Assembly: GCF_006335015.1 (NCBI RefSeq)
Contig: NZ_VDGT01000002.1
Coordinates: 310,001-374,000, forward strand
Length of the DNA: 64,000 bases
Reading direction: 5' to 3'
From: Streptomyces sedi
GTDB lineage: Bacteria > Actinomycetota > Actinomycetes > Streptomycetales > Streptomycetaceae
Part shown: positions 1 to 8,235 of the stretch, one piece after another
Layout: every line of letters begins with the position of its first letter
Position numbering within the stretch: position 1 is the first letter of the stretch
The notes under the pieces: model-generated
Seen by the model: the letters and a program-made list of their open reading frames with translations, nothing else
What the model was told of the DNA's origin: nothing
Database searches by the model: none
Program-made: the position numbers and the translations under genes

Positions 1-1003
1 GCTCCTCGGCAGACGCGTCGAGCTGAAGATCCTGGACGACCAGTCGGCGGCCGACCGGGTCGTCCAGGACTACGAGGCGCTGATCGCGCTGCACGAGGTG
101 GACCTGGTCTTCGGGCCGTTCTCCACCCGGCTCGTGATCCCCAGTGCGCGGGTCGCCGAGGAGTACGGAATGCTCTTCGTGGAACCGGCCGGCGCGGCCA
201 ACGAGGTCTTCGAGCAGGGCTTCGAAAACCTCTTCTACGCCGCCCCCGCGATCGCCAACGATCACTACGACCATCTCGCCGACCACATTCTGTCGCTTCC
301 CGAGGACGAAAGGCCGCAGACGGTCGCGGTCGCGTCGATGGACGACCCGTTCGCGCAGTCCACCGCCTACGGTCTGCGCGACCGGCTCCGCGAGGGCGGT
401 CTGGAGATCGTGGTGGACGAGGAGTACCCGCCCAACACCACGGACTTCTCCAGCATCGCCGCCAAGATCAACGCCTCGGGCGCGGACATGGTGGTCGGCG
501 GCACCCAGTACCAGGACGCGGTCAACATCATCGTCCAGCTGCGACAGCTGGACTACCAGCCGAAGCTGGCCGCGTTCTCCACGGCCCCCACCAACCCCGA
601 GTTCTCCGCGGCCATCGGCTCCCGCACCGAGGGCATCGTCTCTCCCACCGGCTACACGCCCGACGCGCCCTACCCCTCCAACGTGGAGTTCGTCGAGCTG
701 TACCGGGAGATGTTCGGCACCCCGCCGGCCGAGGACGAGGCCAACGCCTACACCACCGGTCAGGTGGTCGCCGCCGCCGTGGAGGCGGTCGGCTGCGCCG
801 AGCAGGGCGAGTGCCAGGAGCGGCTCGTCGACTGGCTGCACGAGAACGAGGTGGAGACCATCGTCGGCCCACTGAGCTGGGACGGTCAGGGGCGCCCCGA
901 GGGCGCGCACCTGATCCAGCAGTACGTGGACGGCGAGATCCGCATCGTGCTCCCCGGGGAGACCGGGGAAGCCGAGTTCCTCTACCCGAAGCCGGAGTGG
1001 TGA
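1..1003 (+). CDS. Branched-chain amino acid-type ABC transporter substrate-binding protein (5' partial)
   Basis: The reading frame is open from base 2 of the window and ends at a stop just before a LivH-like permease, so the N-terminus with its signal peptide lies upstream of the window. The visible ~334 residues look like a Leu/Ile/Val-type (type I) periplasmic binding protein: an early VFGPFSTRLVIPSARVAEEY stretch, a central alternation of Rossmann-like strands (VAVASMDDPFA, ADMVVGGTQYQDA), and a C-terminal AYTTGQVVAAAVEAVG helix. A Cys pair (CAEQGEC) near the end may form a disulfide. In such systems this lipoprotein captures the ligand outside the membrane. The ligand cannot be read from sequence: amino acids, amides, urea and aromatic acids all use this family. 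It is the first visible gene of a five-gene operon, 7 bp ahead of the permease. Confidence 0.88.
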   Translation, partial: LLGRRVELKILDDQSAADRVVQDYEALIALHEVDLVFGPFSTRLVIPSARVAEEYGMLFVEPAGAANEVFEQGFENLFYAAPAIANDHYDHLADHILSLPEDERPQTVAVASMDDPFAQSTAYGLRDRLREGGLEIVVDEEYPPNTTDFSSIAAKINASGADMVVGGTQYQDAVNIIVQLRQLDYQPKLAAFSTAPTNPEFSAAIGSRTEGIVSPTGYTPDAPYPSNVEFVELYREMFGTPPAEDEANAYTTGQVVAAAVEAVGCAEQGECQERLVDWLHENEVETIVGPLSWDGQGRPEGAHLIQQYVDGEIRIVLPGETGEAEFLYPKPEW

Positions 1004-1010
1004 GCAGGGC

Positions 1011-1895
1011 ATGGACGGAACACTCATCTTCCAGAGCCTGGTGCTCGGCGTGCTGCTGGGAGGGCTCTACGCCATCCTCGCCGCCGGGCTGACGCTCTAC
1101 TTCGGCGTGATGCGGGTGGTGATGATCGCCCACGCCGCCTTCGTGATCCTGGCCGCCTACCTGGCCTGGTGGTTCCACGACAAGACGGGCATCGACCCGC
1201 TCTTCTCGATGGTCTTCACCGTGCCGCTGTTCTTCGGGATCGGCATCCTGATCCAACGGGTGCTGATCACGCGACTGCGGCCCGCGACGCTCACGATGAT
1301 GTCGGTGCTGCTGACGTTCGCGATCGCGCTGCTGATCGAGGGACTGCTGGGCCTCTTCTGGTCCGGCACGCAGCGTCGCGTCCAACTGTCGTACTCGGGC
1401 AGCAACTTCGAGTTCTTCGGCGCCAGGATCGCGGTGGTCAAGCTGATCGCGTTCGGGCTCGCCGTGGTCTCCCTGGCGCTGCTGTTCCTGCTGCTGAAGA
1501 AGACCAGGTTCGGGCTGGCGCTGCGCGCCACCATCCAGCACCGGGAGGCCGCCCAGCTGGTCGGCATCAGGACCGACCGGGTGGCGGGCGTCGGCTTCGG
1601 GCTCGGCCTGGCCACGGCGGCCGTCGGCGGCACCGCGCTGTCGTTGGACGCCACCATCTACCCCTCGCTGCACTGGAGTTGGATCGGCCCGCTGATGGCG
1701 ATCATCGTGGTCGGCGGGCTGGGGTCGATCCCCGGCACGGCGATCGCCGCGCTGGTCCTCGGCGTCGGGCAGAGCCTGCTCCAGGTCGAACTGGGCACCA
1801 CCTGGGCGCAGACCGTGTTCTATGTGGCCCTCTTCGTCACGCTGATGCTCCGCCCCCAGGGATTCTTCGGAGGTCGCCTTGCGCAACGCTTCTGA
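1011..1895 (+). CDS. Branched-chain amino acid-type ABC transporter permease, LivH-like
   Basis: Predicted 294-residue polytopic membrane protein of the LivH/BPD_transp_2 class. It begins with the usual GVLLGGLYAILAAGLTLYFG segment and a HAAFVILAAYLAWW helix, and contains the cytoplasmic coupling segment around RFGLALRATIQHREAAQLVG, the loop that contacts the ATPase in this family. The C-terminal part has the GPLMAIIVVGGLGSIPGTAI motif typical of Liv permeases. Length is normal for LivH (about 290-310). The ATG follows the binding protein by 7 bp. The last 17 bases overlap the next permease, so the two are probably translationally coupled. Role: one half of the membrane channel. Confidence 0.93.
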   Translation: MDGTLIFQSLVLGVLLGGLYAILAAGLTLYFGVMRVVMIAHAAFVILAAYLAWWFHDKTGIDPLFSMVFTVPLFFGIGILIQRVLITRLRPATLTMMSVLLTFAIALLIEGLLGLFWSGTQRRVQLSYSGSNFEFFGARIAVVKLIAFGLAVVSLALLFLLLKKTRFGLALRATIQHREAAQLVGIRTDRVAGVGFGLGLATAAVGGTALSLDATIYPSLHWSWIGPLMAIIVVGGLGSIPGTAIAALVLGVGQSLLQVELGTTWAQTVFYVALFVTLMLRPQGFFGGRLAQRF

Positions 1896-3042
1896 CACCG
1901 AGGAGAGAGTCGGCGGTGGCGTGGACGCCCCCCGCGCGGGAGGCGGCTTCACGCTCCCCGGCTGGTCGCGCCCGGCGGGGCTCGCCGTGGCGGTCGCGCT
2001 GGTGCTGCTCTTTCCCGAGCTGGTGCCGAACGCCTATGTGCTCTCCGCCGGCGTGATCGTGGCCTCCTACGCCTGCACGGCGACCGCCTGGAGCTTCATG
2101 GGCGGCTTCACGGGCTATGTCTCGCTCGGCCACGCCGCGTTCTTCGGCCTCGGGGCCTACGGGACCGGCATCCTGATCCGCGACCTTTCGCTCCAGCCGT
2201 TTCTCGCCTGGTTGCTGTCCGGGTTGATCGTGTTGGTGATCACCATCCCGATCGGAATCGCGGCGCTACGGGTGCGGGGCGCTTCGTTCGTGATCGTCTC
2301 GATCTCGTTCGTGCTGATCCTGCTGCTGGTCTTCCAGGCGTGGGAGGACTTCACCGGCGGCGCCAACGGGCTGAACGTCCCGCGTCCGTTCGCCGACCTG
2401 TACCGGCCGGACCACCACCGGATCTTCTTCTACCTGTTCGTGGCGCTGCTCGCGGTCATGCTGCTGACCTGGTGGGTCGTCGACCGTTCGCGTTTCGGCG
2501 CGGGGCTGAAGGCGATCCGGGAGGACGAGGACAAGGCCGAGGCGCTGGGGGTGCCGACCCGCGACTACAAGCTGGCGGCCTACCTGATCTCGGCGACCTT
2601 CACCGCGTGGGCCGGCGGGATGTACGCGCTGTGGTTCGGCGACCTGGACCCGATCTTCCAGTTCTCCATCCTGCTGGGCGCGTACATGGTGCTGATGGCG
2701 CTGCTCGGCGGCGTGCGGCACCTCCTCGGGCCGCTGGTCGGGGCCGTGGTGGTGGGCACCGCGCTGGAGTACTTCAAGCTGGAGTACGGCGACACCCAGC
2801 TCCATCTGGTCTTCACCGCCGTGCTGTTGGGCGTCGTGGTGCTCTTCATGCCGGACGGGGTCATCCCGGCGGCGGGCGCGCTGCTGCGCCGACTCGGCCC
2901 GCAGCAGTCCTCGATCCGGGAGATCACGGCCGAGGAGCTGCTCGAACGGAACAGGGCCGCGGCAGCGGTCGGCGGCGATGCCGACGGTCGTGGTGGCTCC
3001 GGCGTTGACGGGTCACGCGACGGTGAGGAGGACGGGCGATGA
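1879..3042 (+). CDS. Branched-chain amino acid-type ABC transporter permease, LivM-like
   Basis: Predicted 387-residue LivM-class permease, the second channel subunit. The TTG at 1879 is chosen because a GGAGG lies 5 bases upstream (1869-1873); a later GTG at 1917 is possible. After a ~35-residue soluble N-terminus come about ten hydrophobic segments, the GFTGYVSLGHAAFFGLGAYGT motif region characteristic of LivM, and the coupling loop RFGAGLKAIREDEDKAEALG. The C-terminal ~50 residues are charged and Gly-rich and probably cytoplasmic; they exceed the usual family length. The stop overlaps the ATG of the first ATPase gene (ATGA), so subunit stoichiometry is likely maintained by coupled translation. 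Confidence 0.93.
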   Translation: MRNASDTEERVGGGVDAPRAGGGFTLPGWSRPAGLAVAVALVLLFPELVPNAYVLSAGVIVASYACTATAWSFMGGFTGYVSLGHAAFFGLGAYGTGILIRDLSLQPFLAWLLSGLIVLVITIPIGIAALRVRGASFVIVSISFVLILLLVFQAWEDFTGGANGLNVPRPFADLYRPDHHRIFFYLFVALLAVMLLTWWVVDRSRFGAGLKAIREDEDKAEALGVPTRDYKLAAYLISATFTAWAGGMYALWFGDLDPIFQFSILLGAYMVLMALLGGVRHLLGPLVGAVVVGTALEYFKLEYGDTQLHLVFTAVLLGVVVLFMPDGVIPAAGALLRRLGPQQSSIREITAEELLERNRAAAAVGGDADGRGGSGVDGSRDGEEDGR

Positions 3043-3791
3043 GTGAGCAGACGAAGCCGGCCACCGGCCTGGAGACCGTGCGCCTGACCAAGTCCTTCGG
3101 CGGGGTGCGGGCGGTCGACGAGGCCACCATCGCCTTCCGGGACGGTCAGATCAACGCGTTGATCGGGCCCAACGGTTCCGGCAAGACCACCTTCTTCAAC
3201 TGCGTGACCGGAATGATCAAACCGGAGTCCGGTTCCGTCCTCTTCCGAGGGAAGGAGATCACCGGCCATCCACCGCACCGGATCGCGCGCGGCGGCATCG
3301 GCCGCAGCTTCCAGCTCTGCCGGATCTTCCCCCGGATGACCCTGCTGGAGAATCTGCTGGTCGCCGTCCGCCCCACCGGGCTGCGGCAGCTGCTGGCCCC
3401 CTCCCGCGAGGCCGGGGCGATCGAACGGGCCCGCGGCCTGCTGGTCCGCGTCGGCCTCGACCACCTGGAGAACGCCGAGGCAGGCGCCATCTCCTACGGG
3501 CAGCAGAAGCTGCTGGAACTGGCCGGGGTGCTGATGTCCGACCCCGACACGATCATGCTCGACGAGCCCGCCGGCGGCGTCAATCCGTCGCTGATCGGCC
3601 GGATCGGCTCGCTGGTCAGGGAGTTGAACGCCGAGGGCAAGACGTTCCTGATCGTCGAGCACAACATGGAGATGGTGATGAGCCTCTCCGACCATGTGGT
3701 CGTCTTCGACCGGGGCCGGCCCATCGCCGAGGGCGCGCCGTCGGTGGTGCAGGAGGACCCGCGAGTGCTGGAGGCCTACCTTGGCGTCTGA
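3039..3791 (+). CDS. Branched-chain amino acid-type ABC transporter ATP-binding protein, LivG-like
   Basis: A 250-residue nucleotide-binding subunit. Walker A is GPNGSGKTT, the signature is ISYGQQKLLELA (a Y in place of the common G, normal in LivG), Walker B ends IMLDEPAGGVNP, and the switch His is in LIVEHNMEMVM. The GIGRSFQLCRIFPRMTLLENL stretch is the Q-loop region and typical of LivG. It starts at an ATGA overlap with the LivM gene and ends overlapping the LivF start. It energises the transporter together with the next gene. Confidence 0.94.
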   Translation: MSEQTKPATGLETVRLTKSFGGVRAVDEATIAFRDGQINALIGPNGSGKTTFFNCVTGMIKPESGSVLFRGKEITGHPPHRIARGGIGRSFQLCRIFPRMTLLENLLVAVRPTGLRQLLAPSREAGAIERARGLLVRVGLDHLENAEAGAISYGQQKLLELAGVLMSDPDTIMLDEPAGGVNPSLIGRIGSLVRELNAEGKTFLIVEHNMEMVMSLSDHVVVFDRGRPIAEGAPSVVQEDPRVLEAYLGV

Positions 3792-4578
3792 GGAGAAGTC
3801 GGGGGCGAAGCCCAGGGAGAAGGACGGGACCACGCGGCAGGCCGAACGCCCGCTGCTGGTGCTCGACGACGTGTACGCCGGCTACGGCCGGGCCGCCATG
3901 GTGCTGCGCGGGCTCTCCGTCGAGGTGCCGCCGCGCACCGTGGTCTGCCTGGTCGGACCCAACGGCGCCGGCAAGTCCACCGTGCTCAAGGTCGCCAGCG
4001 GACTGCTCCGCCCCCGCGAGGGGCGCGTGGTCGTCGACGGCGCGGACGTCACCGGCCAGGGGCCGCAGCAGATGCTGCGCTCCGGGCTGGCCCACGTGCT
4101 CCAAGGGCACAGCGTCTTCCGTGAGATGACGGTCGAGGAGAACGTGCTGCTCGGCGCGTACACGCTGCGCGACAAGGCGCGGATCGCGGAACGGGTGGCG
4201 TTCGTCCAGGAGTTGTTCCCCATCGTGGGGGAGCGGTGGAAGCAGCTCGCCGGGCTGCTCTCCGGCGGTCAGCAGAAGCAGGTGGAGTTCGCCCGTTCGC
4301 TGATGATCGACCCCAAGGTGGTGCTGCTCGACGAGCCGTCGATGGGCCTGGACCCCAAGACCACGGCGACGGTCTTCCAGCAGATCGTCCGGATGCGGGA
4401 CGCGGGCACCGCCGTGCTGCTCGTGGAGCAGAACGCGCGCCGCGCGTTGGAGACCGCCGACCTCGGCTGCGTCCTCGACCTCGGCCGCGTCCACATCTCG
4501 GGCCCCGCCGCCGAACTCCTCGCCGACCAGCGCCTCTCCGAGCTGTATCTGGGAGGCCGGCCCAAGTCGACGGCGTAG
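3781..4578 (+). CDS. Branched-chain amino acid-type ABC transporter ATP-binding protein, LivF-like
   Basis: A 265-residue second ATPase of the Liv complex. The TTG at 3781 is chosen because GGAGG (3770-3774) lies 6 bases upstream and the start overlaps the LivG stop by 11 bases; the reading frame is open further upstream but inside livG. After a ~25-residue polar N-terminus come Walker A GPNGAGKST, the Q-loop GLAHVLQGHSVFREMTVEEN, signature LSGGQQKQVEFA, Walker B VVLLDEPSMGLDP and switch VEQNARRA. The ENVLLGAY and YLGG-like ends are usual for LivF. Last gene of the operon; a hairpin follows about 100 bp downstream. Confidence 0.93.
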   Translation: MASEEKSGAKPREKDGTTRQAERPLLVLDDVYAGYGRAAMVLRGLSVEVPPRTVVCLVGPNGAGKSTVLKVASGLLRPREGRVVVDGADVTGQGPQQMLRSGLAHVLQGHSVFREMTVEENVLLGAYTLRDKARIAERVAFVQELFPIVGERWKQLAGLLSGGQQKQVEFARSLMIDPKVVLLDEPSMGLDPKTTATVFQQIVRMRDAGTAVLLVEQNARRALETADLGCVLDLGRVHISGPAAELLADQRLSELYLGGRPKSTA

Positions 4579-4677
4579 CGCTCCCCCGCGCGGCGGGCCC
4601 GTCCGCCGCGGTGTCCTCGGCCAGTGCGGCCGGGGCACCGCGGCGACGCCGGACGCCGCGGGACGGGAGAACGCCGG

Positions 4678-4702
4678 CGAGCCACCGGTGGCCGGTGTCT
4701 CG
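4678..4702. terminator. Hairpin between convergent liv operon and oxygenase gene
   Basis: Two 11-base arms (CGAGCCACCGG and CCGGTGTCTCG) separated by TGG pair with one mismatch. The element lies 100 bases after the livF-like stop and 30 bases beyond the stop of the oppositely oriented oxygenase gene, so it may end both transcripts. There is no U-tract, which is common for Streptomyces terminators. A second GC-rich inverted repeat (about 4638-4662) lies just upstream. Confidence 0.5.
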
Positions 4703-4732
4703 CGGGCGTGGGACCCGCGTCGTTCAGAAGGT

Positions 4733-6598
4733 TCAGAAGGTGTCCCTGGAGGTCTCCGGGATCAGGTCCTCGGGAAGCTCCTCAAGCGCCTCGTACCACG
4801 GCGAGTCGTCCTCGCCCTCGTCACGGATTCCGAGATCGTCGATGTCGATCGCCGGCACGGGTATCTCGGTCTGCCGGTGACTGGGCTGACCCGCCTGCCA
4901 GTTGTTGCGGAAGAAGTCGAACTGGAGCCGGTAGCACCCTTCGTGTTCGCTGAAGAGAATGGGTGGCACGAGGAAGTCGGCGGTGCCGATCGTGGCAGTG
5001 ACATCCAGGTAGTTCAACGGGCCGCCCCCGGCGTTCCAACACGCGGCGAAGTTCACCGGAGCCAGGGCTCGGCTGCCGAGGACGTGTATCTGGTTGCCCC
5101 GTATCACGAAGCGCTCCGGGTCGAGGGCGACCTCCTCTCCCATCATCAGGATCGGCGCGGGCATGAGGTGCGCCCGGGCGAAACTCTGACCTTCCTCGTA
5201 GAGATCGATGATCTCGTAGTGCCGGGCTGGGGCGAAGTGGCGGTACTCGTGGAAGGGGCAGCAGGCGCCGTTGCTCTCCTCGGGCGCGGGGAAGAAGTGC
5301 TCCTTGTCGACAGTGCTGAGAGCACTGGTGTCACCGTCCCGCTCCGCGAGGAGTTCAGGGATCCACGCGGTGTCCCGGGCGTGGATCGTCTCGGTGGCGG
5401 CGACCTCGCGGAAGGGCCGGCCGCCGAGGTGGCAGTTGAAGTAGTCGAGCAGGGTGAGCGCCGCGCACTCGGCTAGGCCGGGCGTGGGGCGTTTGCGGAA
5501 CCAGAAGTCGTGGCCGTCGGTGACGAAGCGGACGCCTCGGAAGTTCTTGTGGGCGTAGGCGGTGGGTGTGTCGGTGGGGGCCAGCCCGCTCCAGTGGGCG
5601 GCGTTGACACGGTTGTAGCAGGCGTCGGCGTAGCGGGCGAGTTCGGGGGCGAAGACACTCTGACCGGTCCAGTAGGTCGCTTTGCTGAACAGGGCGCCGA
5701 TCTCCGGGTCGTGGGTGGTGTCCGCAGGCGCGTCGTAGATGAGCTCGGTGCGGAGGAAGACCTTCCGGCCGTCGCGATAGGGACGCCCCTCGTGCTCGTG
5801 ACGCTGGTCGAAGATCACGACGCTGAACGCCTCGATGTCGCGGAACTCGGCCACGTCCGTGATCTCGAGCGCCGGTTCCCCCGTGCCACCGGTGAGATAG
5901 AGCAACAGCGTGCTCCGGGAGACCTGCCCGCGCGCGCCGTCGTAGTAGGGGGTGTCCCGGTGGCGGTGGAAGCGGTCGTCCTCCGGCTCGAAACGATTGC
6001 AGCGGAAGACCGGGTTGACGTGCGAGAACCGATGCAGCTCGTCGTCCGGCAGGGCTTCCCGCACGGCTCCGGTCAGGGCTTCGGCCAGCTGAGCGGAGTG
6101 GAAGATGAAGCGATCCCCGCCCCGGGTGGCCGCGTTGAGTGGGGGGACGTACAGGCCCAGCGCGTCCACGCCCTCCAGCCGTTGCCGCGCTCCGTCCGGC
6201 AGGTCGAGCGCGAACTGGTGTGCTCCGGGGGCGACTCGGCGCGCGTCGCGGAGGCGCAGGTCCAGTGCCGTGTCGGCGAAGAGACGGTCGAGGGGGACGA
6301 TGTTCTCGAAGGAACGGAAGGACAGCTCGGCCGGATCGACGAAGACGGCCGCGAGGTAGGGGGCGCCTTCGCTGGGGCGTGCGAACAGGTCCCGCACGTC
6401 CTCGTCGAGCCGGTCCGTGTCGACAAAGCGAAGGGCTTTGTGACGTGCCGTCGGGTGCCAGGAGACCGACAGCCCGTCCAACGTCGTCGCGGGCTCGGTC
6501 TCGATCGTGTCGACCCGCGCCCGGTAGCGTTCCACCTCCTCGGCGGACGCCTCTCCGGTGGACAGGGTGAAGAACTGGTCGCGGAGTGTGAGGCTCAC
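4733..6598 (-). CDS. 2-oxoglutarate/Fe(II)-dependent oxygenase (prolyl 4-hydroxylase-like) with long C-terminal region
   Basis: A 621-residue protein whose middle part resembles the P4Hc/2OG-Fe(II) oxygenase fold. The proximal iron motif HxD is visible at about H213/D215 (HRHRDTPYYD). The distal His is H267 or H269 in RHEHEGRPYRDGRKVFLRTEL, which also supplies the basic residues expected to bind 2-oxoglutarate. The spacing is normal for the family. The ~330-residue C-terminal half is not recognised; it is rich in aromatic residues and contains a CCPFHEYRHF cluster that could bind metal. The GTG at 6598 is chosen because its stop-start overlap (GTGA) with the upstream LRR gene is preceded by GGAGG. 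The family hydroxylates peptide or small-molecule substrates; the substrate here is unknown. No signal peptide, so probably cytoplasmic. Confidence 0.75.
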   Translation of the reverse strand: MSLTLRDQFFTLSTGEASAEEVERYRARVDTIETEPATTLDGLSVSWHPTARHKALRFVDTDRLDEDVRDLFARPSEGAPYLAAVFVDPAELSFRSFENIVPLDRLFADTALDLRLRDARRVAPGAHQFALDLPDGARQRLEGVDALGLYVPPLNAATRGGDRFIFHSAQLAEALTGAVREALPDDELHRFSHVNPVFRCNRFEPEDDRFHRHRDTPYYDGARGQVSRSTLLLYLTGGTGEPALEITDVAEFRDIEAFSVVIFDQRHEHEGRPYRDGRKVFLRTELIYDAPADTTHDPEIGALFSKATYWTGQSVFAPELARYADACYNRVNAAHWSGLAPTDTPTAYAHKNFRGVRFVTDGHDFWFRKRPTPGLAECAALTLLDYFNCHLGGRPFREVAATETIHARDTAWIPELLAERDGDTSALSTVDKEHFFPAPEESNGACCPFHEYRHFAPARHYEIIDLYEEGQSFARAHLMPAPILMMGEEVALDPERFVIRGNQIHVLGSRALAPVNFAACWNAGGGPLNYLDVTATIGTADFLVPPILFSEHEGCYRLQFDFFRNNWQAGQPSHRQTEIPVPAIDIDDLGIRDEGEDDSPWYEALEELPEDLIPETSRDTF

Positions 6599-7533
6599 AC
6601 GGTCCTCCAGAGGATGCGCAGGGCGAGGGGAAGCTCCGTAGCGTGGGCGAGGCGTCGCGCGCCCGCCTGGGAGACGTCGGGGCGATGCAGCGACAACCTC
6701 CGCAGCGAGCCGGCGAACGGCGCGGCCAGCAGCGCTTCCGCGCCCTGCTCGCCGATCGCGTTGTACCGCAGGTCCAGCTCGGTGAGCCGGGTGAAGGACG
6801 CGAGGGCGGCGACTCCCGGCGCGGTCAGGGCGTTTCCCTGAAGGTGAAGCCGGGTGACGGAGCCGAAGCGGCCCGACTCCGCGAGCGCGATCAGCCCCTC
6901 GTCCCCGAGGGCGGTGTACCGCAGATCGAGGGCGGTGATCACGTCGGGGAAGGTGCATGTGGTCAGTGCCTTCGCGCCCGCGTCACCGATGCGCAGATAT
7001 GCGCAGCTCAACGAGGTCACCGCGGTCAGGTCGAGCCGAGCGAGCGCGTCGGCCTCGCGCGCCTCGATCAACGGGAGGGGAATCGGCTCGCCGTTCTCGT
7101 CGAGGTCGTCGTACCAGTCGTCCTCGTCCTCGTCCCCGTCGTCCTCCATGCCGTCAGGACCATCGGCCGCGCCGCTCAACCGGACCGCTGTCACCAGTGG
7201 ATGTGACGACAGCGCCTCGGCCAGCCGCTCGGGCGCGCGCTCGGACCAGTGCAGGGTCAGCCCGGTAGCGAAGCCGTGCTGCCGGCTCGACACCGTGACC
7301 CCCTCGGGAACAGCGCTGTCCCGCCCCGCAGCATGCTCCTCCTCCAAGGCCGCGATCTCCCGCTCGACCCTGGCGCGCGTCGCAGGCGGAGGCCCGGCGG
7401 CCAGCCGTTGCTGAAGGCGGATCAACGCGCCGCGCGCATCGCCCACTTCCGTCAACCGATGGCCGTAGCGCTGCCACGCCTCGGGGTCGTCGGGGCACTC
7501 CCTGAGCGCCCGCTCCTCAGCCGTGTCGTACAT
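6595..7533 (-). CDS. TIGR02996-type / leucine-rich repeat protein
   Basis: A 312-residue protein. The N-terminal ~45 residues (ERALRECPDDPEAWQRYGHR followed by LTEVGDARGALIRLQQRL) match the pattern of the TIGR02996 repeat-companion domain, usually found in front of LRRs. The C-terminal half holds at least four LRRs with LxLxxNxL-like cores (ALDLRYTALGDEGL, RLHLQGNALTAPGV, ELDLRYNAIGEQGA). Between them is a very acidic stretch (about residues 130-150, DGMEDDGDEDEDDWYDDLDE). The ATG at 7533 is chosen as the start of the conserved domain. LRRs are usually protein-binding scaffolds. Its stop overlaps the start of the oxygenase gene, so the two are made together, which suggests the LRR protein is a partner or target of that enzyme (inference). 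Confidence 0.8.
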   Translation of the reverse strand: MYDTAEERALRECPDDPEAWQRYGHRLTEVGDARGALIRLQQRLAAGPPPATRARVEREIAALEEEHAAGRDSAVPEGVTVSSRQHGFATGLTLHWSERAPERLAEALSSHPLVTAVRLSGAADGPDGMEDDGDEDEDDWYDDLDENGEPIPLPLIEAREADALARLDLTAVTSLSCAYLRIGDAGAKALTTCTFPDVITALDLRYTALGDEGLIALAESGRFGSVTRLHLQGNALTAPGVAALASFTRLTELDLRYNAIGEQGAEALLAAPFAGSLRRLSLHRPDVSQAGARRLAHATELPLALRILWRTV

Positions 7534-7696
7534 GCGTGCGATTCTAGTGGGGGCCACTGACAACCAGTCAACTTCTGGCGAGCCACGAAGGGAAGACCAG
7601 GAAGGAAGGAGGGGCCGGCCCTGTGGGCATGGCACCGCCCTCCGCGTATCGTCGCCGGCGCAGGGCCGCGCACGGGCGCGCCGTTACCGTGGACGT

Positions 7697-8155
7697 GTGA
7701 CCTCCGACCCCACCCCGCCGCCCGCGGAGCTCGCCTCGCTGCCCCGGGCGGAGTTCGCGTTCCCCGGGCCGCTGCGCGACCGGCTTGTCGCGGCGATCCT
7801 CGACGGCTCCAAGACCACCACGACGGGGCTCCTCGCCGACTACGCGCACGAGGGGGAGCCCCTGGCGGAGGTCGGAGGCCGTTCGGTCGTTGTCGACTCG
7901 GACGACAGGGCGGTCGCCGTCATCGAGGTGACCGACGTGCGCGTCGTCCCGTTGGCGCGGGTGGACCTTCGCCATGTCCTGGACGAGGGCGAGGGGGACA
8001 CCAGCGTGGCCGGGTGGCGGGCGGGACACGAGCGGTTCTGGCACGGCGAGGAGATGCGCGCGGCGCTGGGCGACCCCGCGTTCACCGTGGACGACGCGAC
8101 CCCGGTGGTCCTGGAGCGCTTCCGCCTCGTCGCCGACCTGCGCGGCACGGGCTGA
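7697..8155 (+). CDS. ASCH domain protein
   Basis: A 152-residue protein fitting the ASCH fold: a GPLRDRLVAAILDGSKTTTTGL start (the family's KTxT-type motif), a small beta-barrel (GRSVVVDSDDRAVAVIEVTDVRVVPL) and a WRAGHERFWHGE end. ASCH domains are thought to bind RNA or nucleotides, and some hydrolyse modified nucleosides; the exact role here is unknown. The GTG at 7697 gives a normal family length; its ribosome binding site is weak. It is transcribed divergently from the LRR/oxygenase pair with about 160 bp between starts. Confidence 0.85.
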   Translation: MTSDPTPPPAELASLPRAEFAFPGPLRDRLVAAILDGSKTTTTGLLADYAHEGEPLAEVGGRSVVVDSDDRAVAVIEVTDVRVVPLARVDLRHVLDEGEGDTSVAGWRAGHERFWHGEEMRAALGDPAFTVDDATPVVLERFRLVADLRGTG

Positions 8156-8235
8156 CCGGTCCCGCCGGTCCCGGCTCCGCCGCCCACGTCCGACCCCGGC
8201 GCCCACGTCCGGGTTCGGCCCGCCCACGGCCGGGT

